Source: Terrimesophilobacter sp036565765 (GTDB taxonomy: Bacteria; Actinomycetota; Actinomycetes; Actinomycetales; Microbacteriaceae). From it: a stretch of 12,744 bases of DNA. Within the stretch, counting starts at the first letter, position 1. Every line of letters starts with the position of its first letter. Of the stretch, positions 1 to 5,479 are shown piece by piece. The notes beneath the pieces were generated by a model. It saw nothing but the letters and a program-made list of their open reading frames with translations, searched no databases and was not told the origin of the DNA. Made by a program: the position numbers and the translations under genes. Where the stretch lies: NCBI RefSeq assembly GCF_036565765.1, contig NZ_DATCXP010000218.1; one strand, 5' to 3'.

Positions 1-60
1 GCTTGTCGCCGACCGCCGCTTTCGCGGGGCTTGCCCTGCCGGTGTGTGAAAACGGATAAC

Positions 61-84
61 GGTCTTCACCAGTAGGTGAACACC
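61..84. repeat. 24-bp imperfect palindrome upstream of the SHOCT gene
   Basis: The two 10-base arms GGTCTTCACC and GGTGAACACC are separated by AGTA and pair at nine of ten positions (only the fourth base of the left arm fails). There is no T-run after it, so it does not look like an intrinsic terminator. It lies about 20 bp upstream of a DosR-like box, so it could be an operator for a second dimeric regulator of the SHOCT gene, or the 3' hairpin of a gene ending just outside the window. I see no gene in 1-185; the palindrome and the box at 103 are all I can point to there. Confidence 0.45.
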
Positions 85-102
85 ACTTCGACTGCGCCTC
101 AC

Positions 103-145
103 AGGACTTAAGGCCCTCCCCTCCCGGCAGCAGGGAACTGATACT
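103..145 (+). promoter_or_regulatory. Putative DosR/DevR-like box and -10 element for the SHOCT gene
   Basis: Positions 103-116 read AGGACTTAAGGCCC, which matches 12 of 14 positions of the mycobacterial DosR/DevR core GGGACTWWAGTCCC; the GGCCC right half is a common natural variant. A GATACT hexamer at 140-145 could be the -10 box and would put the transcription start near 152. The box would then be centred about 42 bp upstream of the start, the usual place for an activator that takes over the -35 contact. The match and spacing are seen in the sequence; control by a DosR-type response regulator (hypoxia or redox stress) is inferred. Confidence 0.5.
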
Positions 146-185
146 GAAAGCGGGCGACCGGCCGACGTCTTTCAGGAGGATTCTC

Positions 186-443
186 ATGATGTGGGGCAAC
201 TACGGAATCGGATTGTGGGGCTGGGTATTCGGCGTGCTGGTCCTCGTCGGGATCGTCATCCTTATCGCTGTCCTGCTTCGAGATTCCTCGAGTTCTTCTC
301 GGCAATCTGCAGTTGCCGACTCTGGCACCCGCGACAACGGCGCGCCGTCCCCGAAGCAGATCCTGGATGAGCGATACGCCAAGGGTGAGCTGACCTCCGA
401 GGAGTACCGCGAGCGACTCGCCACCCTGGGCTTGAATCCCTGA
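186..443 (+). CDS. Small SHOCT-domain membrane protein
   Basis: The 85-residue protein has one strongly hydrophobic segment at about residues 7-30, rich in Val, Leu, Ile and Gly, then a Ser-rich polar linker, and ends in a SHOCT domain at about residues 55-82 (SPKQILDERYAKGELTSEEY...). SHOCT (short C-terminal domain) is a small helical module thought to mediate oligomerisation or partner binding; its precise role is not known. The start is well supported: AGGAGGA lies six bases upstream of the ATG at 186. A second ATG follows at once, so the first methionine could be either. The gene is monocistronic, and its stop lies 14 bp from the end of the convergent marR-type gene. The DosR-like box upstream suggests stress or low-oxygen induction, a setting where SHOCT proteins are often found in actinobacteria. 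Domain call is firm; function is unknown. Confidence 0.85.
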   Translation: MMWGNYGIGLWGWVFGVLVLVGIVILIAVLLRDSSSSSRQSAVADSGTRDNGAPSPKQILDERYAKGELTSEEYRERLATLGLNP

Positions 444-457
444 GCGTCCCCATCGGC

Positions 458-970
458 CTACCGAAGTGCCGACGGATTCTCGTAGTAGCGCAGCCACCGT
501 CCGAGAATCGCCTCGAGCGCTTCTCGATCCTCAGTCGAGAGCTGATCGACCAGCCTCCGTTCGTTGGCCATGTGCTCCGTGAAAGCAGCGTCAATGGCCG
601 AAAGTCCGGCCGGTGTCAGTGCGACGATGCGCCGGCGCCGATCGCCTGCCGCGGTGCGTCGCTCAACGAGCCCCGCATCGACGAGTCGGTCGATCCGCTT
701 GGTCATCGCGCCCGTCGTCACCATGGTGTGCTCGGCGAGCTGACCTGGTGCGCGCTCGAACGGCGCCCCGGCGCGTCGCAGAGCCGCCAGCACGTCGAAC
801 TCCCCCTCCCCCAGGCCGTGGCGTGCGTACACCGCGACGAGTTCGTCCGTGAGGCAGGCCGCGAGTCGATGCAGTCGCCCGATCACTCCCTGCGGGGCGA
901 CGTCGAGGTCAGGCCGTTCTCGCCGCCACTCGGCCTGGATCCTGGCCACACGATCTCGGATATCGGTCAC
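458..970 (-). CDS. MarR-family transcriptional repressor
   Basis: The 170-residue protein has MarR winged-helix architecture: dimerisation helices at both ends, a DNA-binding helix-turn-helix at about residues 65-100 (GQLAEHTMVTTGAMTKRIDR) and a wing rich in Arg with the family's DRRRRIVALTPAG pattern at about 110-125. It probably represses the divergent EamA exporter and itself, with a small molecule as inducer. I chose the GTG at 970: a perfect TATAAT on the minus strand (982-977) ends six bases before it, so the mRNA would begin at the start codon with no leader. The open frame continues upstream to an ATG at 1183, but that extension crosses the promoter and antisense exporter codons and is not MarR-like. 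The 3' end nearly abuts the convergent SHOCT gene. The ligand cannot be read from the sequence. Confidence 0.88.
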   Translation of the reverse strand: MTDIRDRVARIQAEWRRERPDLDVAPQGVIGRLHRLAACLTDELVAVYARHGLGEGEFDVLAALRRAGAPFERAPGQLAEHTMVTTGAMTKRIDRLVDAGLVERRTAAGDRRRRIVALTPAGLSAIDAAFTEHMANERRLVDQLSTEDREALEAILGRWLRYYENPSALR

Positions 971-976
971 CCGAAC

Positions 977-1002
977 ATTATAGCTTCCATGGAAGGTATA
1001 AT
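977..1002. promoter_or_regulatory. Back-to-back leaderless promoters of the marR-type gene and the EamA exporter
   Basis: A minus-strand TATAAT occupies 982-977 and a plus-strand TATAAT occupies 997-1002. Each ends 6-7 bases from its start codon (GTG at 970 on minus, ATG at 1010 on plus), the expected distance from a -10 box to a transcription start. No Shine-Dalgarno sequence precedes either start. Both transcripts are therefore predicted to be leaderless, which is common in actinobacteria. I see no good -35 hexamer on either side. Confidence 0.7.
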
Positions 1003-1016
1003 AGCTTCCATGGAAG
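979..1016. promoter_or_regulatory. Twin palindromic operator, probably for the MarR-type repressor
   Basis: The perfect 12-bp palindrome CTTCCATGGAAG occurs at 984-995 and again at 1005-1016, exactly 21 bp apart, which places the two sites on the same DNA face two helical turns apart. The first copy is flanked by TATA on both sides, giving a 22-bp near-palindrome (979-1000) with one mismatched pair. The first site sits between the two -10 boxes; the second covers the predicted start point and first codons of the exporter. A MarR dimer bound here would block both promoters. Repeats are seen directly; the regulator is inferred from adjacency. Confidence 0.75.
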
Positions 1017-1924
1017 TTAGATGGCGATGGCTGCTCATCACGGCGATCGCACCGATCGCCTGGGGTTCCACCTACTTCGTCACCCGGCAATTCCTGCCGG
1101 CGGACGAACCGCTCTGGGGTGCTGCCTTTCGCGCCCTGCCAGCGGGCGTCATCCTGCTGCTCATCGCGCGCAGGCTGCCCCATGGCTCATGGTGGTGGAA
1201 GTCTCTCGTGCTCGGGACCCTCAACGTCGGCGCGTTCTTCGTGCTCGTCTACCTCGCCTCGCAACTTCTGCCTTCCAGCCTGGCCTCGACGATCATGGCG
1301 ACCTCTGCGGGAGTGCTGATGCTCCTCGCCTGGCCGCTGCTGGCGGAGCGGCCGACGATATTCGCGGTGATCGGCGCCGTGGTCGGCTTCACCGGCGTCT
1401 GCCTGTTGCTTCTCCAGGGCGGCGCGGCGGTTTCGCCGTGGGGCGTGATCGCCTCGCTTGCGGCAATGCTGATGTCTTCGGTCGGCTTCGTGCTGACCAA
1501 GCGCTGGGCAGCATCCGAGTCGATCATCGCCGTAACCTCCTGGCAGCTGGTCGGCGGCGGCGTGCTCCTCCTCCCCTTCGCCCTCCTGATCGAGGGCGCT
1601 CCCCCACCCCTTGGCGCATCGGAGCTGGTCGCCTTCGGGTATGTGACGGTCGTTGCGACCGCCATCGCCTACATCGCGTGGTTCGCTGGACTGCGCCATC
1701 TGCCGGCAGGAATCGTCGGCCTGGTCGGGCTGCTGAATCCGGTGACCGGTGTGCTGCTCGGGATTGTGCTCGCCGCGGAGCCGTTCGGGCCGCGCCAGGC
1801 GATCGGCGCGCTACTCGTCGTCGGAGGAGTGCTCCTCGGGCAGCGACGCCCGCGACCACTCGTCCAGCGTGAGCCCACCGGGCGCCCCGTGGTCAGCTCC
1901 GCAGCTGGTCCCGGCGGCGCGTGA
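1010..1924 (+). CDS. EamA/DMT-family transporter (probable drug or metabolite exporter)
   Basis: The 304-residue protein consists almost entirely of hydrophobic segments, about ten in all, in two related halves as expected for the EamA (drug/metabolite transporter) family. The N-terminal pattern WGSTYFVTRQFLPADEPLW followed by RALPAG is typical of the first EamA repeat; the second begins at about residue 145. The Pro/Arg-rich tail of about 30 residues is cytoplasmic-like and unremarkable. Members export amino acids, metabolites or toxic compounds; the substrate here is unknown. I chose the ATG at 1010 because the TATAAT at 997-1002 predicts transcription starting at that codon; an in-frame ATG at 989 would lie upstream of the -10 box. 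Control is probably by the divergent MarR-type protein through the twin operator. The 3' end overlaps the end of the convergent sigma-factor gene by 32 bp. Confidence 0.88.
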   Translation: MEVRWRWLLITAIAPIAWGSTYFVTRQFLPADEPLWGAAFRALPAGVILLLIARRLPHGSWWWKSLVLGTLNVGAFFVLVYLASQLLPSSLASTIMATSAGVLMLLAWPLLAERPTIFAVIGAVVGFTGVCLLLLQGGAAVSPWGVIASLAAMLMSSVGFVLTKRWAASESIIAVTSWQLVGGGVLLLPFALLIEGAPPPLGASELVAFGYVTVVATAIAYIAWFAGLRHLPAGIVGLVGLLNPVTGVLLGIVLAAEPFGPRQAIGALLVVGGVLLGQRRPRPLVQREPTGRPVVSSAAGPGGA

Positions 1925-3122
1925 GGTAGACAGTCTCGGCCGTGTTGCCCGCCAGGGCGATGGCTCTGTCGTAGGCCGCGCGCGACTCCTGGCTGCGGCT
2001 CAGACGTCGGAGCAGGTCGGCGCGGGTGGCGTGGTAGGCGTGATAGCCGGCCAACTCCTGCTCCAGACGGTCGACGGCCGCAAGCGCAACCTGCGGACCG
2101 TCGATCTCGGCGACCGCGATGGCCCGATTGAGGGCGATGACCGGCGAGGGTTGTACCCGGACGAGTTGGTCGTAGAGGGCGAGGATCTGCGACCAGTCGG
2201 TGTCGCGTGCTTCGCGAGCGGAGGTGTGCACGGCGTTGATCGCTGCGAGGATCTGGTAGCGACCGGGAACCGTTCCGGCTGCCAGGCGCTCGCGCACCAA
2301 CTGGTGGCCCTCGGCGATGAGCGTCGCGTCCCAGGCGCCACGGTCCTGTTCATCGAGAGTGACCAGTTCGCCGCTCTCCGATACGCGGGCTGCGCGGCGT
2401 GCCTCGGTGAGGAGCATGAGCGCCAGCAACCCGGCCACCTCACCATCCTCCGGCATGAGAGCCCGGATCAGGCGAGTGAGCCGGATCGCCTCGGCCGTGA
2501 GGTCGTCACGCACGGGATCGGTGTCGGCGCCGGTCGCCAGGTAGCCCTCGTTGAAGACAAGGAAGAGGACGGCGAGTACTCCTGAGACGCGAGGGGCGAG
2601 ATCCTGCGAGGACGGCACCCGAAAGGGTATTCGAGCGGCCTTGATCTTGGCCTTCGCGCGGGTGATCCGCTGTCCCATTGCGCCCTCCTGCACGAGGAAG
2701 GCCCGCGCGATCTGGGGCACGGTCAGACCGCCTACCATGCGCAGCGTCAGCGCCACCCTTGCCTCCATCGAGAGCGCCGGATGACAGCAGCTGAAGATGA
2801 GGCGGAGTCGATCGTCGTCGATGGCGCCGAGAGGCTCGGGCGGCTCATCGTCGTGCAGCAGGTGAGCCTCCCTGTGCTTGTCACCGCGCTTGTTCTCGCG
2901 CCGGATCCGGTCGATGGCCTTGCGGTTGGCTGTGGTGGTCAGCCAGGCGCCAGGATTGGGGGGAATGCCGCTGGCCGGCCACCGCTCGACGGCGGTCGCG
3001 AACGCCTCGGCCGCTGCCTCCTCGGCGATGTCGAGATCACCGAAACGCTTGGTCAGGGAAGCGATCACCCGCGCCCACTCGTCCTGGTGGGCCCGGGTGA
3101 TCGCCTCGTCGATCCGGGTCAC
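1893..3122 (-). CDS. ECF42-type RNA polymerase sigma factor with long C-terminal helical (TPR-like) extension
   Basis: The 409-residue protein is far longer than an ordinary ECF sigma factor (about 180-200). Region sigma-2 spans about residues 10-80 (DIAEEAAAEAFATAVERWP, then PGAWLTTTANRKAIDRIRR). Region sigma-4 spans about 105-165, with an FSCCHPAL segment and the helix-turn-helix around LTVPQIARAFLVQEGAMGQR. The remaining ~240 residues, beginning near VLFLVFNEGYLATG, form the DUF6596/TPR-like helical domain diagnostic of the ECF42 group, which needs this domain for activity and has no classical anti-sigma factor. I chose the GTG at 3122, which overlaps the stop of the upstream YCII gene (GTGA) and fits the usual N-terminus VTRIDEAITRAHQDEW; an ATG at 3155 would add 11 Pro/Gly-rich residues. 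It is last in a four-gene unit with three YCII/DGPF proteins, the usual partners and targets of ECF42. Confidence 0.92.
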   Translation of the reverse strand: MTRIDEAITRAHQDEWARVIASLTKRFGDLDIAEEAAAEAFATAVERWPASGIPPNPGAWLTTTANRKAIDRIRRENKRGDKHREAHLLHDDEPPEPLGAIDDDRLRLIFSCCHPALSMEARVALTLRMVGGLTVPQIARAFLVQEGAMGQRITRAKAKIKAARIPFRVPSSQDLAPRVSGVLAVLFLVFNEGYLATGADTDPVRDDLTAEAIRLTRLIRALMPEDGEVAGLLALMLLTEARRAARVSESGELVTLDEQDRGAWDATLIAEGHQLVRERLAAGTVPGRYQILAAINAVHTSAREARDTDWSQILALYDQLVRVQPSPVIALNRAIAVAEIDGPQVALAAVDRLEQELAGYHAYHATRADLLRRLSRSQESRAAYDRAIALAGNTAETVYLTRRRDQLRS

Positions 3123-3472
3123 TGGAACGGCCGGACCTCGACCTTGCGCTGGCATGCCTTCGAGGCTTCGGCGGCGAGCGCAAGAGCCTGGTCCAGGTCG
3201 GCCGCCTCGATGATCCAGAAGCCGCCAAGGTGCTCCTTCGACTCCAGATACGGACCATCGGTGAAGCCCGGAGTCTCGCTCTGGCCGTCGACCACGGTCG
3301 CGGTCGTCGCCGAGGCGAGGCCGTTGGCATAGATGTAGTGGCCTGCTGCCTGTAGCCGCTCATTGAAGGCGGCGGTGTCGGCCATGGCCTTCACCATCGT
3401 CTCCTCGTCCGGGTAGCTGCCGAACTCGCTCATGTCGTCCGGTCCGAAGACCGATAGCAGGTACTGCGTCAT
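3119..3472 (-). CDS. YCII/DGPF-domain protein 1, partner of the ECF42 sigma factor
   Basis: The 117-residue protein is a single YCII-related domain (ferredoxin-like fold). It carries the DGPF-type signature TDGPYLESKEHLGGFWII at about residues 70-87 and starts with the family's MTQYLL strand. YCII proteins are small cytoplasmic proteins whose biochemical role is mostly unknown; those next to ECF42 sigma factors are the main known targets of these sigmas. The start is supported by GAGGAG about nine bases upstream, inside the end of the preceding YCII gene, whose stop is only two bases away. Its own stop overlaps the GTG of the sigma factor, so translation is probably coupled. Its C-terminus (SKACQRKVEVRPFQ) is close to that of YCII-3, pointing to duplication. 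Confidence 0.9.
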   Translation of the reverse strand: MTQYLLSVFGPDDMSEFGSYPDEETMVKAMADTAAFNERLQAAGHYIYANGLASATTATVVDGQSETPGFTDGPYLESKEHLGGFWIIEAADLDQALALAAEASKACQRKVEVRPFQ

Positions 3473-3474
3473 GG

Positions 3475-3822
3475 TCACTTCTCCTCGATCGTCGGGTCGG
3501 GCAGGAACTCGCGGACCTCCTGGGGACAGCGGCAGGCCACGGCGATCTTCTCCGCCCACTTCAGGGCCTCCTCGCGTGAGGGCACATCGACGACGCCGAA
3601 GCCGGCGAGCAGTTCCTTGCTCTCGGGGAACGGGCCGTCGGTGACGGCGCCGTCGGGTGCGACGACAGCCGCCCCGCCTGGGTCTCTCAGACCACCACCG
3701 AAGACCCAGACTCCGGCGGCACGCGCCTCGCGCACGAGGGCCGCGCCGTCCCGGGCCGCTTCGGATAGCTCTGCCTCCGGAATACCCGGCGGATCGTAGA
3801 ACGCGATCAGGTACTGGGTCAT
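3475..3822 (-). CDS. YCII/DGPF-domain protein 2, partner of the ECF42 sigma factor
   Basis: The 115-residue YCII-related protein begins MTQYLIAFYDPPG and has the signature TDGPFPESKELLAGFGVVDV near residues 69-88. It is the divergent member of the trio: its tail (ACRCPQEVREFLPDP) differs from the CxRKVEVRPF ending of the other two, and it lacks the Trp of their GFWII motif. A strong AGGAGGA precedes the ATG at 3822. The frame remains open upstream to 4209, but that part is only an off-frame reading of the YCII-3 gene and is not coding. It lies 32 bp after YCII-3 and two bases before YCII-1, clearly in one transcript. Its role is unknown beyond the family's link to ECF42. Confidence 0.9.
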   Translation of the reverse strand: MTQYLIAFYDPPGIPEAELSEAARDGAALVREARAAGVWVFGGGLRDPGGAAVVAPDGAVTDGPFPESKELLAGFGVVDVPSREEALKWAEKIAVACRCPQEVREFLPDPTIEEK

Positions 3823-3854
3823 CTCATTCCTCCTGTTCTCGTGGCGTTCCCTGC

Positions 3855-4199
3855 TCAGAGGAACGGCCGAACCTCGACCTTCCGATTGCAGGCCTTCGAC
3901 CCCTCGGCGGCGAGCCTCAGCGCCGCATCCGTGTCGGGGGCCTGGATGATCCAGAAACCGGCGAGGTATTCCTTCGACTCCAGGAATGGGCCGTCGGTGA
4001 ACACAGCCTCCACCTCTCTGTTGTCGATGACCGTGGCCGTGTCGGGCGAAGCGAGTCCTCCCGCGAAGACCCAGTGGCCCTCCGCCTGAAGCCGGTCGTT
4101 GAACACGTCGATCGAAGCCATCTCGGCCTGGGTGGCGGAGTCGGTCCTTTGGGCGGCCACGGCCTGCCCGTCGTCGATCACGGAAATCAGGTACTGCAT
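3855..4199 (-). CDS. YCII/DGPF-domain protein 3, first gene of the ECF42 operon
   Basis: The 114-residue YCII-related protein starts MQYLISVIDDG and has the signature TDGPFLESKEYLAGFWII near residues 68-85, ending SKACNRKVEVRPFL. It resembles YCII-1 much more than YCII-2, also at the DNA level over the last ~100 bases of each gene. The start at 4199 is supported by AGAGGAG about ten bases upstream. As the first gene of the unit it follows the ECF-style promoter near 4256-4282, so it would be the most directly expressed target of the sigma factor encoded three genes later. Some YCII proteins keep a His-Asp pair proposed to be catalytic; I cannot identify such a pair here with confidence. Confidence 0.9.
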   Translation of the reverse strand: MQYLISVIDDGQAVAAQRTDSATQAEMASIDVFNDRLQAEGHWVFAGGLASPDTATVIDNREVEAVFTDGPFLESKEYLAGFWIIQAPDTDAALRLAAEGSKACNRKVEVRPFL

Positions 4200-4255
4200 C
4201 TCGAATCATCTCCTCTGATTTCGGGCGCCCCTCCTGGGCGGCCGCTCACCCCTGC

Positions 4256-4282
4256 TACGAACAGCTCTCCCCTAATCCGACA
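4256..4282 (-). promoter_or_regulatory. Putative ECF-type promoter of the YCII-ECF42 operon
   Basis: On the minus strand TGTCGG (4282-4277) is followed, after 17 bases, by CGTA (4259-4256), about 57 bp upstream of the first ATG at 4199. A TGTCG-type -35 with a CG-starting -10 is the general form of ECF promoters, and TGTCGA is the -35 I recall for ECF42 targets, so this differs at one base. If right, the sigma factor drives its own operon. The elements are short and could occur by chance. The rest of the 4200-4403 gap holds no gene I can support. Confidence 0.5.
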
Positions 4283-4403
4283 CCGCTTCGCAGATTTCTT
4301 CAAGATGAGCGACGTGAATGCCGGTGCGAGCCGACTGGCGGTGCTGGTTGCAGTGTCAGAGGCCGACGGGATACTCAGGGCGAACCGAAGGAAGGACGCT
4401 GTC

Positions 4404-4517
4404 ATGCCCGCTCAACCGACCCCGGTCGATCCCCCGCAGTTGCTTCACAGCCCGGCCTTCACGCAAGGAATGATCGTTCCCGCCCCATCCCACCACGCGA
4501 GCACCCGTGTTGCGTAG
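4404..4517 (+). pseudogene. Truncated RidA (YjgF/YER057c)-family gene remnant
   Basis: The ATG at 4404, with GGAAGGA eight bases upstream, opens a frame reading MPAQPTPVDPPQLL, then HSPAFTQGMIVPAPS. This resembles the first strand of actinobacterial RidA-like proteins, in which a Pro-Pro/Pro-Glu start is followed by a Phe/Tyr-(Ser/Thr)-Gln-(Ala/Gly) strand ending in VPA. RidA proteins deaminate reactive enamine/imine intermediates and are about 130 residues long; here similarity stops after ~28 codons, near 4487. The frame then runs ten codons through DNA that antisense-encodes the end of the squalene-cyclase-like protein and stops at 4515-4517. I read it as the 5' end of a gene lost by deletion or rearrangement. 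The match is short and from memory, so an unrelated small ORF is possible. Confidence 0.5.
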
Positions 4518-5479
4518 AACGTGAGCCACTTCGACGGCTCGCCGGGAGGGACGTCGACGTCGAACCACACCCGCCCGGGATGGCGGCGCTCCTGCAGCCA
4601 GGTGCCGTCGGCCCGCCGGGCGGCGCGGATCGCCTCGACCGCTCCCGCGATTCGCGGGTCAGGAGTCGCACCGTCGTGCAGTGTCGCCGCTCGGAAGTAG
4701 TCGGCCGCGTTCAGAACGCTGTACAGCCAGCGGAACGGGTACGCGAACTGCAGTACCCATGGCCCGACCAGTTCGCCCGTTGACGCCGTGAACATCAGGC
4801 GGCGCTGCAGCAGATACTCCTCCCCCGCCCGCCGAGCCGCACGAAGCTCATCGCTGCCTCCCGTCACGATCTCGTGGTGGAGGAGGCCTTTGAGCGAGTT
4901 GAGCGTGGAGTGGAAGGATGACCGGGTCGAGCCCCCCACCCATTCGCAGTTCCAGCCGCCCTCGGCCATCTGGTGGTCGATGAACCATTGCGCAAGACCC
5001 GTGACATCCGCGCCGAGCCATGCGCCGTTCGCGAGGGTGTAGCCGTTGATGCAGCAGTCGACCTCACCACTCCAGTACGGCAGATCCTCGTACTCCCAGC
5101 GGCTGTTCGCCGTGAGCAAGTCTGCGGTACCGGCAAGGGCAGCGGCGTCCAGACCCCACTCGCGGAGCGCATTGAGCGCCCACGTCGTCGCGGTCCACGG
5201 CTGCCCTGCACCCTCGGCCGCCTCGGGGCCGCCGAAGTCGAAATCCTTCGGGAAGTACGCTCCTCCCGCCCACTGACCGTCGGCATCCTGCAACGCGAGC
5301 AACCTCGCGCCGAAGCCCTCGGTCGCGATGCTGGCGCGGGTAGCCTTCCAGGCCTCGTCCGGTGCCCCGGCGAGGTCGCGCTCGACCTGCCAGCGCAGCG
5401 CCGGATCGGCGTCGAGTATCCATTCGAGCGCAGCTGTGTCTAGAACCATCGGTGACAGAGTACCGAAAGGCGCGGACAT
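4445..5479 (-). CDS. Squalene-cyclase/prenyltransferase-fold protein of unknown function
   Basis: The 344-residue protein looks like an alpha/alpha toroid of the squalene cyclase/prenyltransferase superfamily. It contains repeated Gly-x-Trp motifs of the QW type: LLALQDADGQWAGG near 62-75, MAEGGWNCEW near 171-180, and ADGTWLQERRHPGRVWFDVD near 292-311. A CCINGYTLANGAWLG segment near 142-156 is also typical of this uncharacterised bacterial subgroup. It lacks the DxDD acid motif of true squalene-hopene cyclases and is about half their size, so terpene cyclisation should not be assumed. The ATG at 5479 shares one base with the upstream gene's stop (TGATG), suggesting coupled translation; an ATG at 5446 is an alternative with no Shine-Dalgarno. 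The last ~12 residues (after WWDG) read through the RidA-like remnant and may be a non-native tail. Confidence 0.75.
   Translation of the reverse strand: MSAPFGTLSPMVLDTAALEWILDADPALRWQVERDLAGAPDEAWKATRASIATEGFGARLLALQDADGQWAGGAYFPKDFDFGGPEAAEGAGQPWTATTWALNALREWGLDAAALAGTADLLTANSRWEYEDLPYWSGEVDCCINGYTLANGAWLGADVTGLAQWFIDHQMAEGGWNCEWVGGSTRSSFHSTLNSLKGLLHHEIVTGGSDELRAARRAGEEYLLQRRLMFTASTGELVGPWVLQFAYPFRWLYSVLNAADYFRAATLHDGATPDPRIAGAVEAIRAARRADGTWLQERRHPGRVWFDVDVPPGEPSKWLTFYATRVLAWWDGAGTIIPCVKAGL

Noticed and set aside
16..27. CCGC-TTTC-GCGG mini-hairpin at the left edge
   Set aside because: A 4-bp stem with no T-run is expected by chance in DNA this GC-rich; it does not qualify as a terminator.
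572..1009. Upstream extension of the exporter frame from 572
   Set aside because: It is antisense to the MarR-type gene and lacks hydrophobic or family-like sequence; the TATAAT at 997-1002 would lie inside it.
971..1183. N-terminal extension of the MarR-type protein to an ATG at 1183 (71 extra residues)
   Set aside because: It crosses the divergent promoter and operators and lies antisense to the exporter; the added sequence is low-complexity and repeats HGSY only because of the palindromes.
3823..4209. 129-residue N-terminal extension of YCII-2
   Set aside because: It reads the YCII-3 gene in another frame, giving Arg/Gly-rich sequence; the AGGAGGA before the ATG at 3822 marks the true start.
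3657..4403. Plus-strand open frame running into the RidA-like remnant
   Set aside because: It is antisense to two YCII genes. The codons 4305-4403 before the ATG at 4404 resemble no RidA N-terminus I know, and a ribosome site lies directly before 4404.
4445..5479. Assignment of the toroid protein as squalene-hopene cyclase
   Set aside because: At 344 residues it is about half the usual size and lacks the catalytic DxDD motif; only the fold-level similarity is supported.
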